Assembly (NCBI GenBank): GCA_027487735.1
Contig: JAIYDA010000009.1
Span: forward strand, 1 to 64,000
Reading direction: 5' to 3'
Length of the DNA stretch: 64,000 nucleotides
Source: Planctomycetaceae bacterium
GTDB taxonomy: Bacteria > Planctomycetota > Phycisphaerae > Phycisphaerales > UBA1924
Shown one piece after another: positions 8,183-18,602 of this stretch; position 1 is the first letter of the stretch; every line of letters begins with the position of its first letter. The position numbers were made by a program, and so were the translations under genes. The notes beneath the pieces are model-generated. The model was not told the DNA's origin. It saw nothing but the letters and a program-made list of their open reading frames with translations, and searched no databases.

Positions 8183-10363
8183 CTACCGCGCTCCACGATC
8201 GCGAGCCACCAGCGTCGCCTTCACCGTCTGCTCCGCCCCATCGCGGACGATCACAATCTCCACCTCGTCGCCGGGCTTGTGGCTCGCAAGCAGCGGCATC
8301 CAGCTCTCCACGCTCTCGATTGCCTTGCCATTCCACTTGGTCATCAAGTCGCCGCTCTTGATGCCCGCCTTCGCCGCGGGCATGTCGGGAAAGACATCGC
8401 CCACGAGCACGCCAGGCTTCTCCCCCGAGTAGTCTCCCGGCGCGACGCCAAATCGCACGCGGATGCCGCCCATGCCGCCCACGGGCTGGTCGCTGTTGGC
8501 GTTAGGGTCTGCCGCCTGAGCGCTCGCATCGCCCGCGGGGCGACCATTCGCGCTCGTGAACGCAAATCGCGTCGGGCGCGTGGCGGCATCGAGCACCATG
8601 TCATAGACAAGGTCTGAGATGTCGACCGCACCGGGCACGTTGATGAGGTCGCTGGTGTCGGTGGTCTTGTGATACTGATCGTGCAGCCCGCTGAAGAAGA
8701 ACATCACGGGCACGCCCGCAAGGCTGAAGACGTTGTGGTCGCTGGGCCCCAGCCCGCTCTTCTTCGCCGCGATGGTCAGGTGGCTGCGAGAGAAGTAGTC
8801 GCTCGCCCACGCCTCCATGCCGTCGCCTGTCCCCACGCCGGTCACTTCGACTTTGTCGTCGCGCACGCGCCCGACCATGTCGAGGTTCACCATGAGCACG
8901 TGGTCGGCAATCGGCGCGAGTGGCCGCTGCGTGTAGTAGCGCGCGCCATTCAGCCCGCTCTCCTCGGCGCAGAACTGCAAGAAGAGAATGCTCCGCCGAT
9001 TGCCGGGGGCGTCGCTCCCGCTCATTGCTGCGCTCAGCCGCTCGGCAAGAAGCAGGTTTGCACTCGTGCCGCTCGCGTTGTCGTCGGCACCGGGGTGAAT
9101 CGTCCCGCGCTTCTCGGGCTCGCGACTGCCGAAATAGCCATAGCCCACATGGTCGTAGTGACTGCCAATCACGATCCACTCGCTCGCGAGAGGACCGGCG
9201 CCGGGCAGCACCGCGCCAACGTTGTCGGTCACGGTGGGCGTGCGCGACACACCGACATCCAGGCTCAGCGTCGTCTTGGGCAGGTCGATCAGTTCGCCCC
9301 GCTCGTCCGCGATGCGGCGAAGGTCCATCAGGCCCCGCCCCTGCGCATCGGCGGCTTTCAGCAGCGCGTCGGCTGCATCCTCGCTCATCATCACGATCGG
9401 GACCGAGAGCGGACGCTCACCAAGGCCAAAGGACAGGTCCTCAAGCCTCCCGGTGCGCGGATCCTTCGCGCCGGGCGGGCTCACGAGGATGATGCCCGCC
9501 GCGCCCTTCGCGATTGTGCGCCGCAGCTTGCCATCGATGCCGCTCGCGCCGGAGAATCTGCCGTCGTCGGTCAGGCGGCTCTCGCCCTCTTCGTTCAGCG
9601 GTTCAAATCGCAGCAGCACCGCGATGCGCCCCGCGAGGGGCTTGCCAGGCTCGCCCTCGTGGGGCCAGTCCTTGGGCTTGTCGAACGAGAAGTAGTCGCT
9701 CTCGTCATCCTCGATGCCGTACCCCACAAACACGAGCGGTGCGTTGGTGAGCGTCGCGTTGCTGCTGTATCCCAGCACGTTGTAGTGCGTGCCCGGCGCG
9801 AGCGTCAGCGTGTCGGCCCCTTGCACATACGACAGGGTTTGTCGCTCGACGCGCACGCTGTCTCCCGGGCGACGACTCAGCGGCGCGACAAACACCTGGC
9901 GATAGCTGCGCTCGCCTCCAGCGCTCGCAAAGTGCGCGTTCGCTTCGAGCAGGTCGTTCTTGGGGTCCGCGAGCATCGTCTGGTTCGCGGCTGCGCTGAA
10001 GGCGGGCTTGAGCCCCACCTTGTTGTACCAAAACTCGAGGTAGTTCGCCGCGAGGCGGTTGCCATTGGTGCCGGGTGCCCGACCCTCAAACGCTGGGTTT
10101 GCGAGCGTGGAGATGTGCTCGCGGTAGCGGGCCTCGCGGGCGATGCGGGCGTCATCTGCAACGGGTCGGGGCTTGGCGGCGGTTTGCGCCGACGGGCTAT
10201 CGGTCCCTGCTTGCGTGGTCGCGATCGCCGAGGTGTCGTGCATGGGCGTTTGCACGTCGCTGGTCTGGGTGCCGGGTTGCTGAGTGCTCGTTTGTGCTCG
10301 GGCAGTGCCACCAGCGGCAAGGGCAAGCACCAGCGAGGCAGCAACAAAGGGGCGTGTCGGCAT
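8183..10363 (-). CDS. secreted M28-family zinc aminopeptidase with PA and PDZ domains
   Basis: A 726-aa exported exopeptidase. A signal peptide ends at ARA|QT (residue ~23). A PA-like insert follows, then the M28 catalytic domain with the co-catalytic zinc set: GSHYDH, GADDNASG, CAEESG, NLDMVGR and SDHNVF. The C-terminal ~100 residues form a PDZ domain (GVLVGDVFPDMPAAKAG, LMTKWNGK). The family trims N-terminal residues from peptides and uses Asp as bridging zinc ligand and Glu as general base, both visible. The ATG at 10363 was chosen because it puts the signal peptide at the N-terminus with GGAAG upstream. It is divergent from gcvP. Confidence 0.93.
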   Translation of the reverse strand: MPTRPFVAASLVLALAAGGTARAQTSTQQPGTQTSDVQTPMHDTSAIATTQAGTDSPSAQTAAKPRPVADDARIAREARYREHISTLANPAFEGRAPGTNGNRLAANYLEFWYNKVGLKPAFSAAANQTMLADPKNDLLEANAHFASAGGERSYRQVFVAPLSRRPGDSVRVERQTLSYVQGADTLTLAPGTHYNVLGYSSNATLTNAPLVFVGYGIEDDESDYFSFDKPKDWPHEGEPGKPLAGRIAVLLRFEPLNEEGESRLTDDGRFSGASGIDGKLRRTIAKGAAGIILVSPPGAKDPRTGRLEDLSFGLGERPLSVPIVMMSEDAADALLKAADAQGRGLMDLRRIADERGELIDLPKTTLSLDVGVSRTPTVTDNVGAVLPGAGPLASEWIVIGSHYDHVGYGYFGSREPEKRGTIHPGADDNASGTSANLLLAERLSAAMSGSDAPGNRRSILFLQFCAEESGLNGARYYTQRPLAPIADHVLMVNLDMVGRVRDDKVEVTGVGTGDGMEAWASDYFSRSHLTIAAKKSGLGPSDHNVFSLAGVPVMFFFSGLHDQYHKTTDTSDLINVPGAVDISDLVYDMVLDAATRPTRFAFTSANGRPAGDASAQAADPNANSDQPVGGMGGIRVRFGVAPGDYSGEKPGVLVGDVFPDMPAAKAGIKSGDLMTKWNGKAIESVESWMPLLASHKPGDEVEIVIVRDGAEQTVKATLVARDRGAR

Positions 10364-10711
10364 AAAGAAAGCTTCCAAAGCGTGGCATTCAACCAGCAGG
10401 CGGAGGCGTCGCGGCGAAGGCAGCAACACCAAGGAAAACCAAGGCCTCAGCCTCGGTGCACATGCGTGCCAAGGACACCCGGGTCGCACCCTGGCGAAAC
10501 CAAAGTGCCAACCATGAGAAGTCCTTCGCGCGATGCCCCCGAGCGTTGCAGAGTTTACCTATGATTTGCTGTCCCGCAAGAGATTTCTCGCTGCGGAAGA
10601 TCAATTGACCGACTCGCACTCCCCCGCGGCATCGAACCCTACGCCGCACGCCTCGATTCGCCGCTTGGCGTCGCAGCCTGGTTGCTGCGATGCTTTCAAG
10701 GATTTTCTGTC
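10364..10711. other. divergent spacer between the M28 peptidase gene and gcvP
   Basis: About 350 nt that should hold both promoters. I found no convincing glycine riboswitch, hairpin terminator or small ORF. An AAGGA stretch lies just upstream of the gcvP start. Confidence 0.5.
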
Positions 10712-13678
<2,967 letters not shown>

Positions 13679-13699
13679 GGGGCAGGGTTTCGGAGGAAG

Positions 13700-13727
13700 G
13701 CATTCGGGATTCGCCATTCGGCATTCG
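13700..13727 (+). repeat. 7-bp tandem repeat (NNATTCG)x4 downstream of gcvP
   Basis: Four perfectly phased heptamers, each NN followed by ATTCG (NN = GC, GG, CC, GC), lie 22 nt after the gcvP stop. Only the first two bases vary. Confidence 0.9.
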
Positions 13728-13762
13728 TGTTTACGTCGTATGCCTGCCCGCCACCTGCTCCC

Positions 13763-13822
13763 TTTGCTGCTCTGCCCATTTGCTGCTTTGCGCTTTATCG
13801 CTTTCCCGCTCTATCGCTCTTC
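13763..13822 (+). repeat. 8-bp period pyrimidine-rich repeat immediately upstream of lipA
   Basis: About 56-60 nt of octamer-periodic sequence ends 7 nt before the lipA ATG. The clearest units are CTTTATCG, CTTTCCCG and CTCTATCG. The upstream part carries TTTGCTGC twice in the same phase. The same CTTTATCG unit recurs at 60113-60158 before another gene. No Shine-Dalgarno sequence lies between the repeat and the ATG. Confidence 0.85.
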
Positions 13823-13829
13823 TCCCCCC

Positions 13830-14951
13830 ATGCCCCCCGCCAACCACGACAAGACCCTGCAACGCCACCCACGACCGCTGGGGGGCGATCCTCTGCGCAA
13901 CATCGATCCGCCCAAGGTCAGCCTCTCTGGGCTCATCCTCAACAACAAGCACATCGAGTCCACGGGCGAGAAGGAGCAACTGAGCCTGAAGAAGAAGCCC
14001 GAGTGGCTCCGCGCCAAGGTGCCGGGCGGGCCAGAGGTCGCGAGGCTCCGCAGCGTGCTGAAGGAGCACAACCTCTTCACCGTCTGCGAAGAGGCCAACT
14101 GCCCAAACATGGGCGAGTGCTGGAGCCGGGGCGTTGCCACGATCATGATCCTGGGCGACACCTGCACCCGCGCCTGCGGCTTCTGCAACGTGAAGACGGG
14201 CCGGCCCCCAGTTCTGGATAAAGACGAGCCGCGCCGCGTCGCCGAGAGCATGCGCCTGATGTGGGAGCATGCCAAGCTGCGGCACATCGTCATCACGAGC
14301 GTGAATCGCGACGAGCTTGCGGATGGCGGGGCGGGCATCTGGGCCGAGACCATCGTGCGCACGCGCGAGGCCTGCCCCGGGCTCTCCATCGAGGTGCTCA
14401 TCCCCGACTTTGAAGGCAACTGGGGCGCGCTGCAGATGGTCATCGACGCCCGCCCGCACATCATCAACCACAACCTTGAGACGGTGCGGCGGATGTACCC
14501 AGCGGTGCGCCCCAGCGCGAAGTTTGACCGCAGCCTCGAGCTGCTCCGCCGCTGCAAGGAGCAGGGCGTAGTTGCCAAGACGGGCATCATGGTGGGCATT
14601 GGCGAGCGCGACGAAGAGGTGCTGGCGCTGATGGATGACGTGCAACGCTCGACGCGCGTTGCGAGCTCGAAGACGCCCGCAGGCAGCGACTCTGCCGACA
14701 TTCTCACGATCGGGCAATACCTCCAGCCCACCCGCAACCACCTGCCCATCGATCGCTGGGTGACGCCCGACCAGTTCAAGGTCTTTCAGACCGAGGGCCT
14801 CGCCCGGGGCTTCAAGGTCGTCGAGAGCGGGCCCCTCGTGCGCAGCAGCTACCACGCCGACCATCAGGCCGACTCGCTGACGGGCGTGCTCGACGAGCGC
14901 GAGCAGCACAACCGCAGCATGATGCAGAAGCTGCTGCATCCGACGGCGTAG
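13830..14951 (+). CDS. lipA: lipoyl synthase
   Basis: A radical-SAM enzyme that inserts two sulfurs into protein-bound octanoyl chains. Both iron-sulfur sites are intact: the auxiliary cluster motif [12 protein letters not shown] and the radical-SAM motif CTRACGFC. The C-terminal RSSYHA block is also present. From the ATG at 13830 the protein is 373 aa. The track start at 13740 would translate the octamer repeat as a hydrophobic leader and is rejected. Length and motif order are normal for the family. It sits 151 nt after gcvP on the same strand, a functional pairing through the lipoylated H protein. The spacer holds two different short repeats. Confidence 0.95.
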   Translation: MPPANHDKTLQRHPRPLGGDPLRNIDPPKVSLSGLILNNKHIESTGEKEQLSLKKKPEWLRAKVPGGPEVARLRSVLKEHNLFTVCEEANCPNMGECWSRGVATIMILGDTCTRACGFCNVKTGRPPVLDKDEPRRVAESMRLMWEHAKLRHIVITSVNRDELADGGAGIWAETIVRTREACPGLSIEVLIPDFEGNWGALQMVIDARPHIINHNLETVRRMYPAVRPSAKFDRSLELLRRCKEQGVVAKTGIMVGIGERDEEVLALMDDVQRSTRVASSKTPAGSDSADILTIGQYLQPTRNHLPIDRWVTPDQFKVFQTEGLARGFKVVESGPLVRSSYHADHQADSLTGVLDEREQHNRSMMQKLLHPTA

Positions 14952-15012
14952 GCCTGGCAGGCGAGCAGGCTTGGGAAGGGCGGGCCCGCGCTTCGCCTAG
15001 CCTTCAGCGGCC

Positions 15013-16218
15013 ATGCCCAGTTCCATCCCACGCACCCAGCCTCTGTGGAAGCGAGTATCCCGCGAGGCTGCGCGGTTCGCTCGGGGTGAGGGTGCTCTGC
15101 CTCCTCCTGGCAAGGGTGCGTGGAACCTCTTTCTCAGCACCTTCTTCTTCTTTTCCACCATCGGCTACATCAACGTGCTCTGGCGCACCCAAACCGTCAC
15201 CAACGTGCCGGGTGTGCTGCTGGCGGGCGCGACAGCGGGCACCATCGCGGTCGGGTATGCCTACGCGATCGCGTATCGCAAGTGGTGGTTCCTCGTGGTG
15301 CCGCTCGCGTTCCACTTCGATCTGGCGACACGCCTGATCTTTGTGCCAGCGTTCCGACTGCACCTCATTGCCAACGTCCCGATCCCATCGCCCGAGGCAA
15401 CCGCAAGCAGGCTTGTCGCAGTGTGGGGCACGATCCTCGGCTTGGCGCTGGGGCAGATTTTTATCATGCGCTTCATCGCGCGCATCGTCCGCAGCGCAGC
15501 CCTCGACCGTGCCGAGATCGCCGTCGCGCAGCGCATGCATGCGAGCATCGTGCCGGGCGTGCGGCTGGAGGGCGAGGGCTTCATCGTTGATGGCGTGTCG
15601 GACACCAGCACGCGCATGGGTGGCGACCTGTGCGACGCTCTGCGCGTGGGGCACGACACCTACGCGGTCGTGGCCGACGTCTCGGGCCATGGCGTCGGAG
15701 CCGGGCTGGTGATGGCGATGGTGAAAGGGTGCGTGCGGGCCCGCCTGATGCAAGGGGGCGAACTGCCCGCGATCGTGGGTGATATCAACCGCGTGCTCTG
15801 CACGCAGCTGACCGACGGCGCATTCGTCACGCTCGCGATGGCACGCGTGCGCGGGGGCGAGGTGGAGGTCGCGCTCGCGGGGCACCCACCCGCGCTGGTG
15901 GTCGGCAAGCAGGGCGTGCGCCGCATCGAGAACGCCAATCTGCCGCTTGGGCTCGTGGAGGGCGAGGTGTTCGTGAGCACTCCGGTGCACCTCCAGCCAG
16001 GCGAGGCGCTGGTGCTCTACACCGATGGGCTGTATGAGCGGCCCGACGAGCGACACCCACTGGAGCGGCGCGACGTAGGGCTCGATGGGCTTACCGAGCT
16101 GGTGCAGGCAGGGATGGCAGCGGGCGAACAGACCGCCGCGACGCTCATGCCCCGGCTGCGCGGGCAGGGAGCGCCCGTGGACGACCAGACGCTCCTCGTG
16201 CTCCGGCGTGATGGGTAA
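15013..16218 (+). CDS. membrane-anchored PP2C-type (SpoIIE) serine/threonine phosphatase
   Basis: A 401-aa protein with an N-terminal membrane part (helices near 38-60, 63-85, 92-112 and 135-155) joined to a cytoplasmic SpoIIE/RsbU-like PP2C domain. Metal-binding and core motifs are visible: MGGDLCDA, VADVSGHGVGAGL, GHPPALV, LYTDGLYE and DDQTLLVL. Such phosphatases usually dephosphorylate STAS anti-anti-sigma proteins in partner switching. No STAS or anti-sigma gene is adjacent. The only STAS gene in the window is 40 kb away at 55747-56082. No sensor domain other than the membrane part is recognised. Confidence 0.88.
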   Translation: MPSSIPRTQPLWKRVSREAARFARGEGALPPPGKGAWNLFLSTFFFFSTIGYINVLWRTQTVTNVPGVLLAGATAGTIAVGYAYAIAYRKWWFLVVPLAFHFDLATRLIFVPAFRLHLIANVPIPSPEATASRLVAVWGTILGLALGQIFIMRFIARIVRSAALDRAEIAVAQRMHASIVPGVRLEGEGFIVDGVSDTSTRMGGDLCDALRVGHDTYAVVADVSGHGVGAGLVMAMVKGCVRARLMQGGELPAIVGDINRVLCTQLTDGAFVTLAMARVRGGEVEVALAGHPPALVVGKQGVRRIENANLPLGLVEGEVFVSTPVHLQPGEALVLYTDGLYERPDERHPLERRDVGLDGLTELVQAGMAAGEQTAATLMPRLRGQGAPVDDQTLLVLRRDG

Positions 16219-16264
16219 GGCCCCGAGGCCCTCGCGGAGCCCGCGCGGACTATTCTCCGCCACA

Positions 16265-17362
16265 ATGCCCGCCGATAGCCCGCCTCCAAGCCCGTTGCAC
16301 AACGCCGACCTCCCGCGCATCGCCTCGTTTTTGCGGAGCGCTCCGCACGTGCTGGTGCTCACGCACGCGAAGCCCGATGGCGATGCGCTGGGCAGCTCGC
16401 TGGGCGTGGTGCGCGCCCTCAACCACATCCGCCCGGGGAGCGCGACGGCGTGGTACTTCTCGCCTTTCCCAAACTTCATGAGCGCTGTCGTCGAGGGCAC
16501 GAGCGTGCGCACGTTCGAGGTCGCTCCGGGTGTGCAGCCCGCACTGCCAGAGCTTGCATCGGGCTCGCGCATGCTGGTGATCGACACCTGCGCGTGGATG
16601 CAGCTGGGCCCCGCAGCCGCGGTCCTGCGAGGCTTGCCCGAGCGCACGTGCGTGGTCGATCACCACGTGTCGGGCGATAGCGATATCGCGTCGCTGCGGT
16701 GCGTGCAGACGCAGGCGGCGGCAGCCTGCCAGCTCGCCGCCGAGCTGTGTGCGCTGCTGCTCGAGAGGCCCATCGAGCAACTGCCCGAGGATGTCGCGGA
16801 TCCGCTCTATCTGGGCCTCGCGACCGACACCGGGTGGTTTCGGCACAGCAACGTGACGGGCGATGTGATGCGCGTTGCGGGCAAGCTCATCGATGCGGGC
16901 GCGAACGCGGTTCGGCTCTATCAACTGGTGGAGCAGACCGAGACGCCCGGGCGGCTGCGTGCCCTCGCGAAGGCTCTCTCCAGCCTGCAACTGCGGTGCG
17001 AGGGGCACCTTGCCACGATGCACCTGAGCACCGACGACCTCCGCGTCGCGGGGGCCCAGCCGGGCGAGACGGGTGGCTTTACCGACTTTGGGCAGAACAT
17101 CCCGAGCGTTGCGGTGACGGCGCTGCTCACGCAGATGCCCCCCGACCCAGCCAACCCCAAGGCCCCGAACATCAAGGTGAGCATGCGCAGCAAGGCGACG
17201 CACCCGTCCATCGATGTCAACGCGATCTGCGCGAGGCTGGGCGGGGGCGGGCACGTGCGGGCCTCGGGCGCGAAGCTGCACGCAGCGAGCATGGACGTTG
17301 CCCTCGACATCATCGAGGCGTGCGTGGGCGAGGCTCTGCGCGGTCAGGGCGTGAAGGTGTGA
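16265..17362 (+). CDS. nrnA: DHH/DHHA1 phosphoesterase, NrnA-type (nanoRNase / pAp phosphatase)
   Basis: A 365-aa cytosolic phosphoesterase. The N-terminal DHH domain has the manganese-site motifs THAKPDGDALGS (residues 33-44) and VVDHHVSGD. The C-terminal DHHA1 domain ends in GGGGHVRASG, which binds substrate. Family members degrade oligoribonucleotides of 2-5 nt and remove the 3' phosphate from pAp. The start at 16265 fits the family length, and the track extension overlaps the phosphatase gene. A related role such as c-di-AMP or pGpG hydrolysis cannot be excluded. It follows the PP2C gene by 46 nt. Confidence 0.88.
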   Translation: MPADSPPPSPLHNADLPRIASFLRSAPHVLVLTHAKPDGDALGSSLGVVRALNHIRPGSATAWYFSPFPNFMSAVVEGTSVRTFEVAPGVQPALPELASGSRMLVIDTCAWMQLGPAAAVLRGLPERTCVVDHHVSGDSDIASLRCVQTQAAAACQLAAELCALLLERPIEQLPEDVADPLYLGLATDTGWFRHSNVTGDVMRVAGKLIDAGANAVRLYQLVEQTETPGRLRALAKALSSLQLRCEGHLATMHLSTDDLRVAGAQPGETGGFTDFGQNIPSVAVTALLTQMPPDPANPKAPNIKVSMRSKATHPSIDVNAICARLGGGGHVRASGAKLHAASMDVALDIIEACVGEALRGQGVKV

Positions 17363-17390
17363 CAGGGCGATCAGCTGAGGTGCTTTGAGC

Positions 17391-18266
17391 ATGCGTCCAC
17401 CCCGAGACAACGCCCGCCAGCCAGGCAAACGCGATGGCAACCGCGACGCTGCCCCGCGCCCGCCCGCAGGGCGAGGCGCGCGCACCCGCCCGAGCGAGAA
17501 GCCGCCGCTGCGCCTCATGACCACGACCCTGTGGGACTACCCAAGCCAGCACTACGAGCGCTACGTCGACGAGCACGGCACGCTGGTGGAAAGCCGCTAT
17601 GGCATGGGGGGCGGGCAGCGGACGCAGGGGAGCAAGCACTACGAGGGCGCCACGCCCAGCTGGCTCATCTGGCAATGCCTCATGCGATACACGCGCGCGG
17701 GCGACAGCGTGCTCGACCCGATGTGCGGCAGCGGCACGACGATCGACGTCTGCACCGACCTGGGCCGATCGCCCATCGGCTTTGATCTGGCGCCGAGCAG
17801 GCCCGACATCCGCCAGGGCGACGCGCGGACGATCGCCCTTCCCAGCGAGAGCTGCGACTTTGCGTTCATCGATCCACCCTACTCCACGCACATCGATTAC
17901 AGCGACGACCCACGCTGCATCGGCAAGCTCGATGCGAGCGACGACCGCGACAACGGCAAGGCCTACTACGACGCGATGCACCGCGTGCTGCACGAGCTGC
18001 ACCGCGTGCTGAGGCCCAAGCGGTACATGGCGCTGTACGTGTCGGACAGTTTTCGCAAGCACAAGGGACGGATGGGGGGCACGTTCATGCCCATCGGGTT
18101 CGAGCTGTTTGCGCGGATGCGCACGCTCTTCACGCCCGTCGAGATCATCAGCGTGGTGCGATACAACGACAAGCTGGAGCGCGGCAACTGGCACAAAGCC
18201 GCGGAAGAGGGCAACTTCTTCCTGCGCGGGTTCAACTACCTGTTCATCATGCGCAAGGACGATTGA
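17391..18266 (+). CDS. SAM-dependent DNA (N4/N6-type) methyltransferase, solitary
   Basis: A 291-aa amino-methyltransferase. Motif I (DPMCGSGTT) precedes the catalytic motif IV (DPPYSTH), followed by a YYDAMHRVL...LRPKRYMALYVSDSF core. The DPPY tetrapeptide indicates exocyclic-amine methylation of adenine or cytosine, and related families act on RNA. The first ~42 residues are basic and low in complexity, and an internal ATG at 17517 (MTTTLWDYPSQHY) could be the true start. No restriction endonuclease or specificity subunit is adjacent, so it looks like an orphan or regulatory methylase, or an RNA (TRM11-like) enzyme. The gene follows nrnA by 28 nt. Confidence 0.75.
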   Translation: MRPPRDNARQPGKRDGNRDAAPRPPAGRGARTRPSEKPPLRLMTTTLWDYPSQHYERYVDEHGTLVESRYGMGGGQRTQGSKHYEGATPSWLIWQCLMRYTRAGDSVLDPMCGSGTTIDVCTDLGRSPIGFDLAPSRPDIRQGDARTIALPSESCDFAFIDPPYSTHIDYSDDPRCIGKLDASDDRDNGKAYYDAMHRVLHELHRVLRPKRYMALYVSDSFRKHKGRMGGTFMPIGFELFARMRTLFTPVEIISVVRYNDKLERGNWHKAAEEGNFFLRGFNYLFIMRKDD

Positions 18267-18602
18267 ACAGCGTGTGCTCACAAGCATCGTCGAGCCTCAC
18301 GCAAATCAGGGACAAGCCCGGGTCTCCGATAACGCCAGGTATTGCCTGAAGCAAGGGGATGTACGGGCGTAAGCGGGCAAATGCAAAAAAAGTCCGCCGC
18401 GCGCGTTCGGAAAATGTTGCAGATCCGGGCAACATCGGATACTTTGGGAGCGAATATCCGGTGAGTCATCGGCGTCGACTCCGACGCTGCTCAGTTTGCC
18501 GGATTCTGTCTCTGCGTTGGCGTTCGCTCTCGGGGTAAGGGAGCGTTGCCCGTTCTTCCCGTCGCAGTTCTCCAGGTTGCAGTTCCCAAGAAAGGCTCCT
18601 CT
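18267..18602. other. non-coding spacer upstream of the large secreted protein gene
   Basis: About 336 nt with lower GC than its neighbours in the middle (a run of seven A near 18385). It must hold the promoter and leader of the secreted protein gene. I could not fix a promoter or hairpin with confidence. Confidence 0.5.

Noticed and set aside
8669-10564. 631-codon ORF opposite the M28 peptidase gene
   Set aside because: Antisense shadow of a gene with a full set of catalytic motifs; no motif of its own.
10490-10711. Possible glycine riboswitch upstream of gcvP
   Set aside because: I looked for the paired aptamer cores and a following hairpin and found neither. A covariance-model search would settle it.
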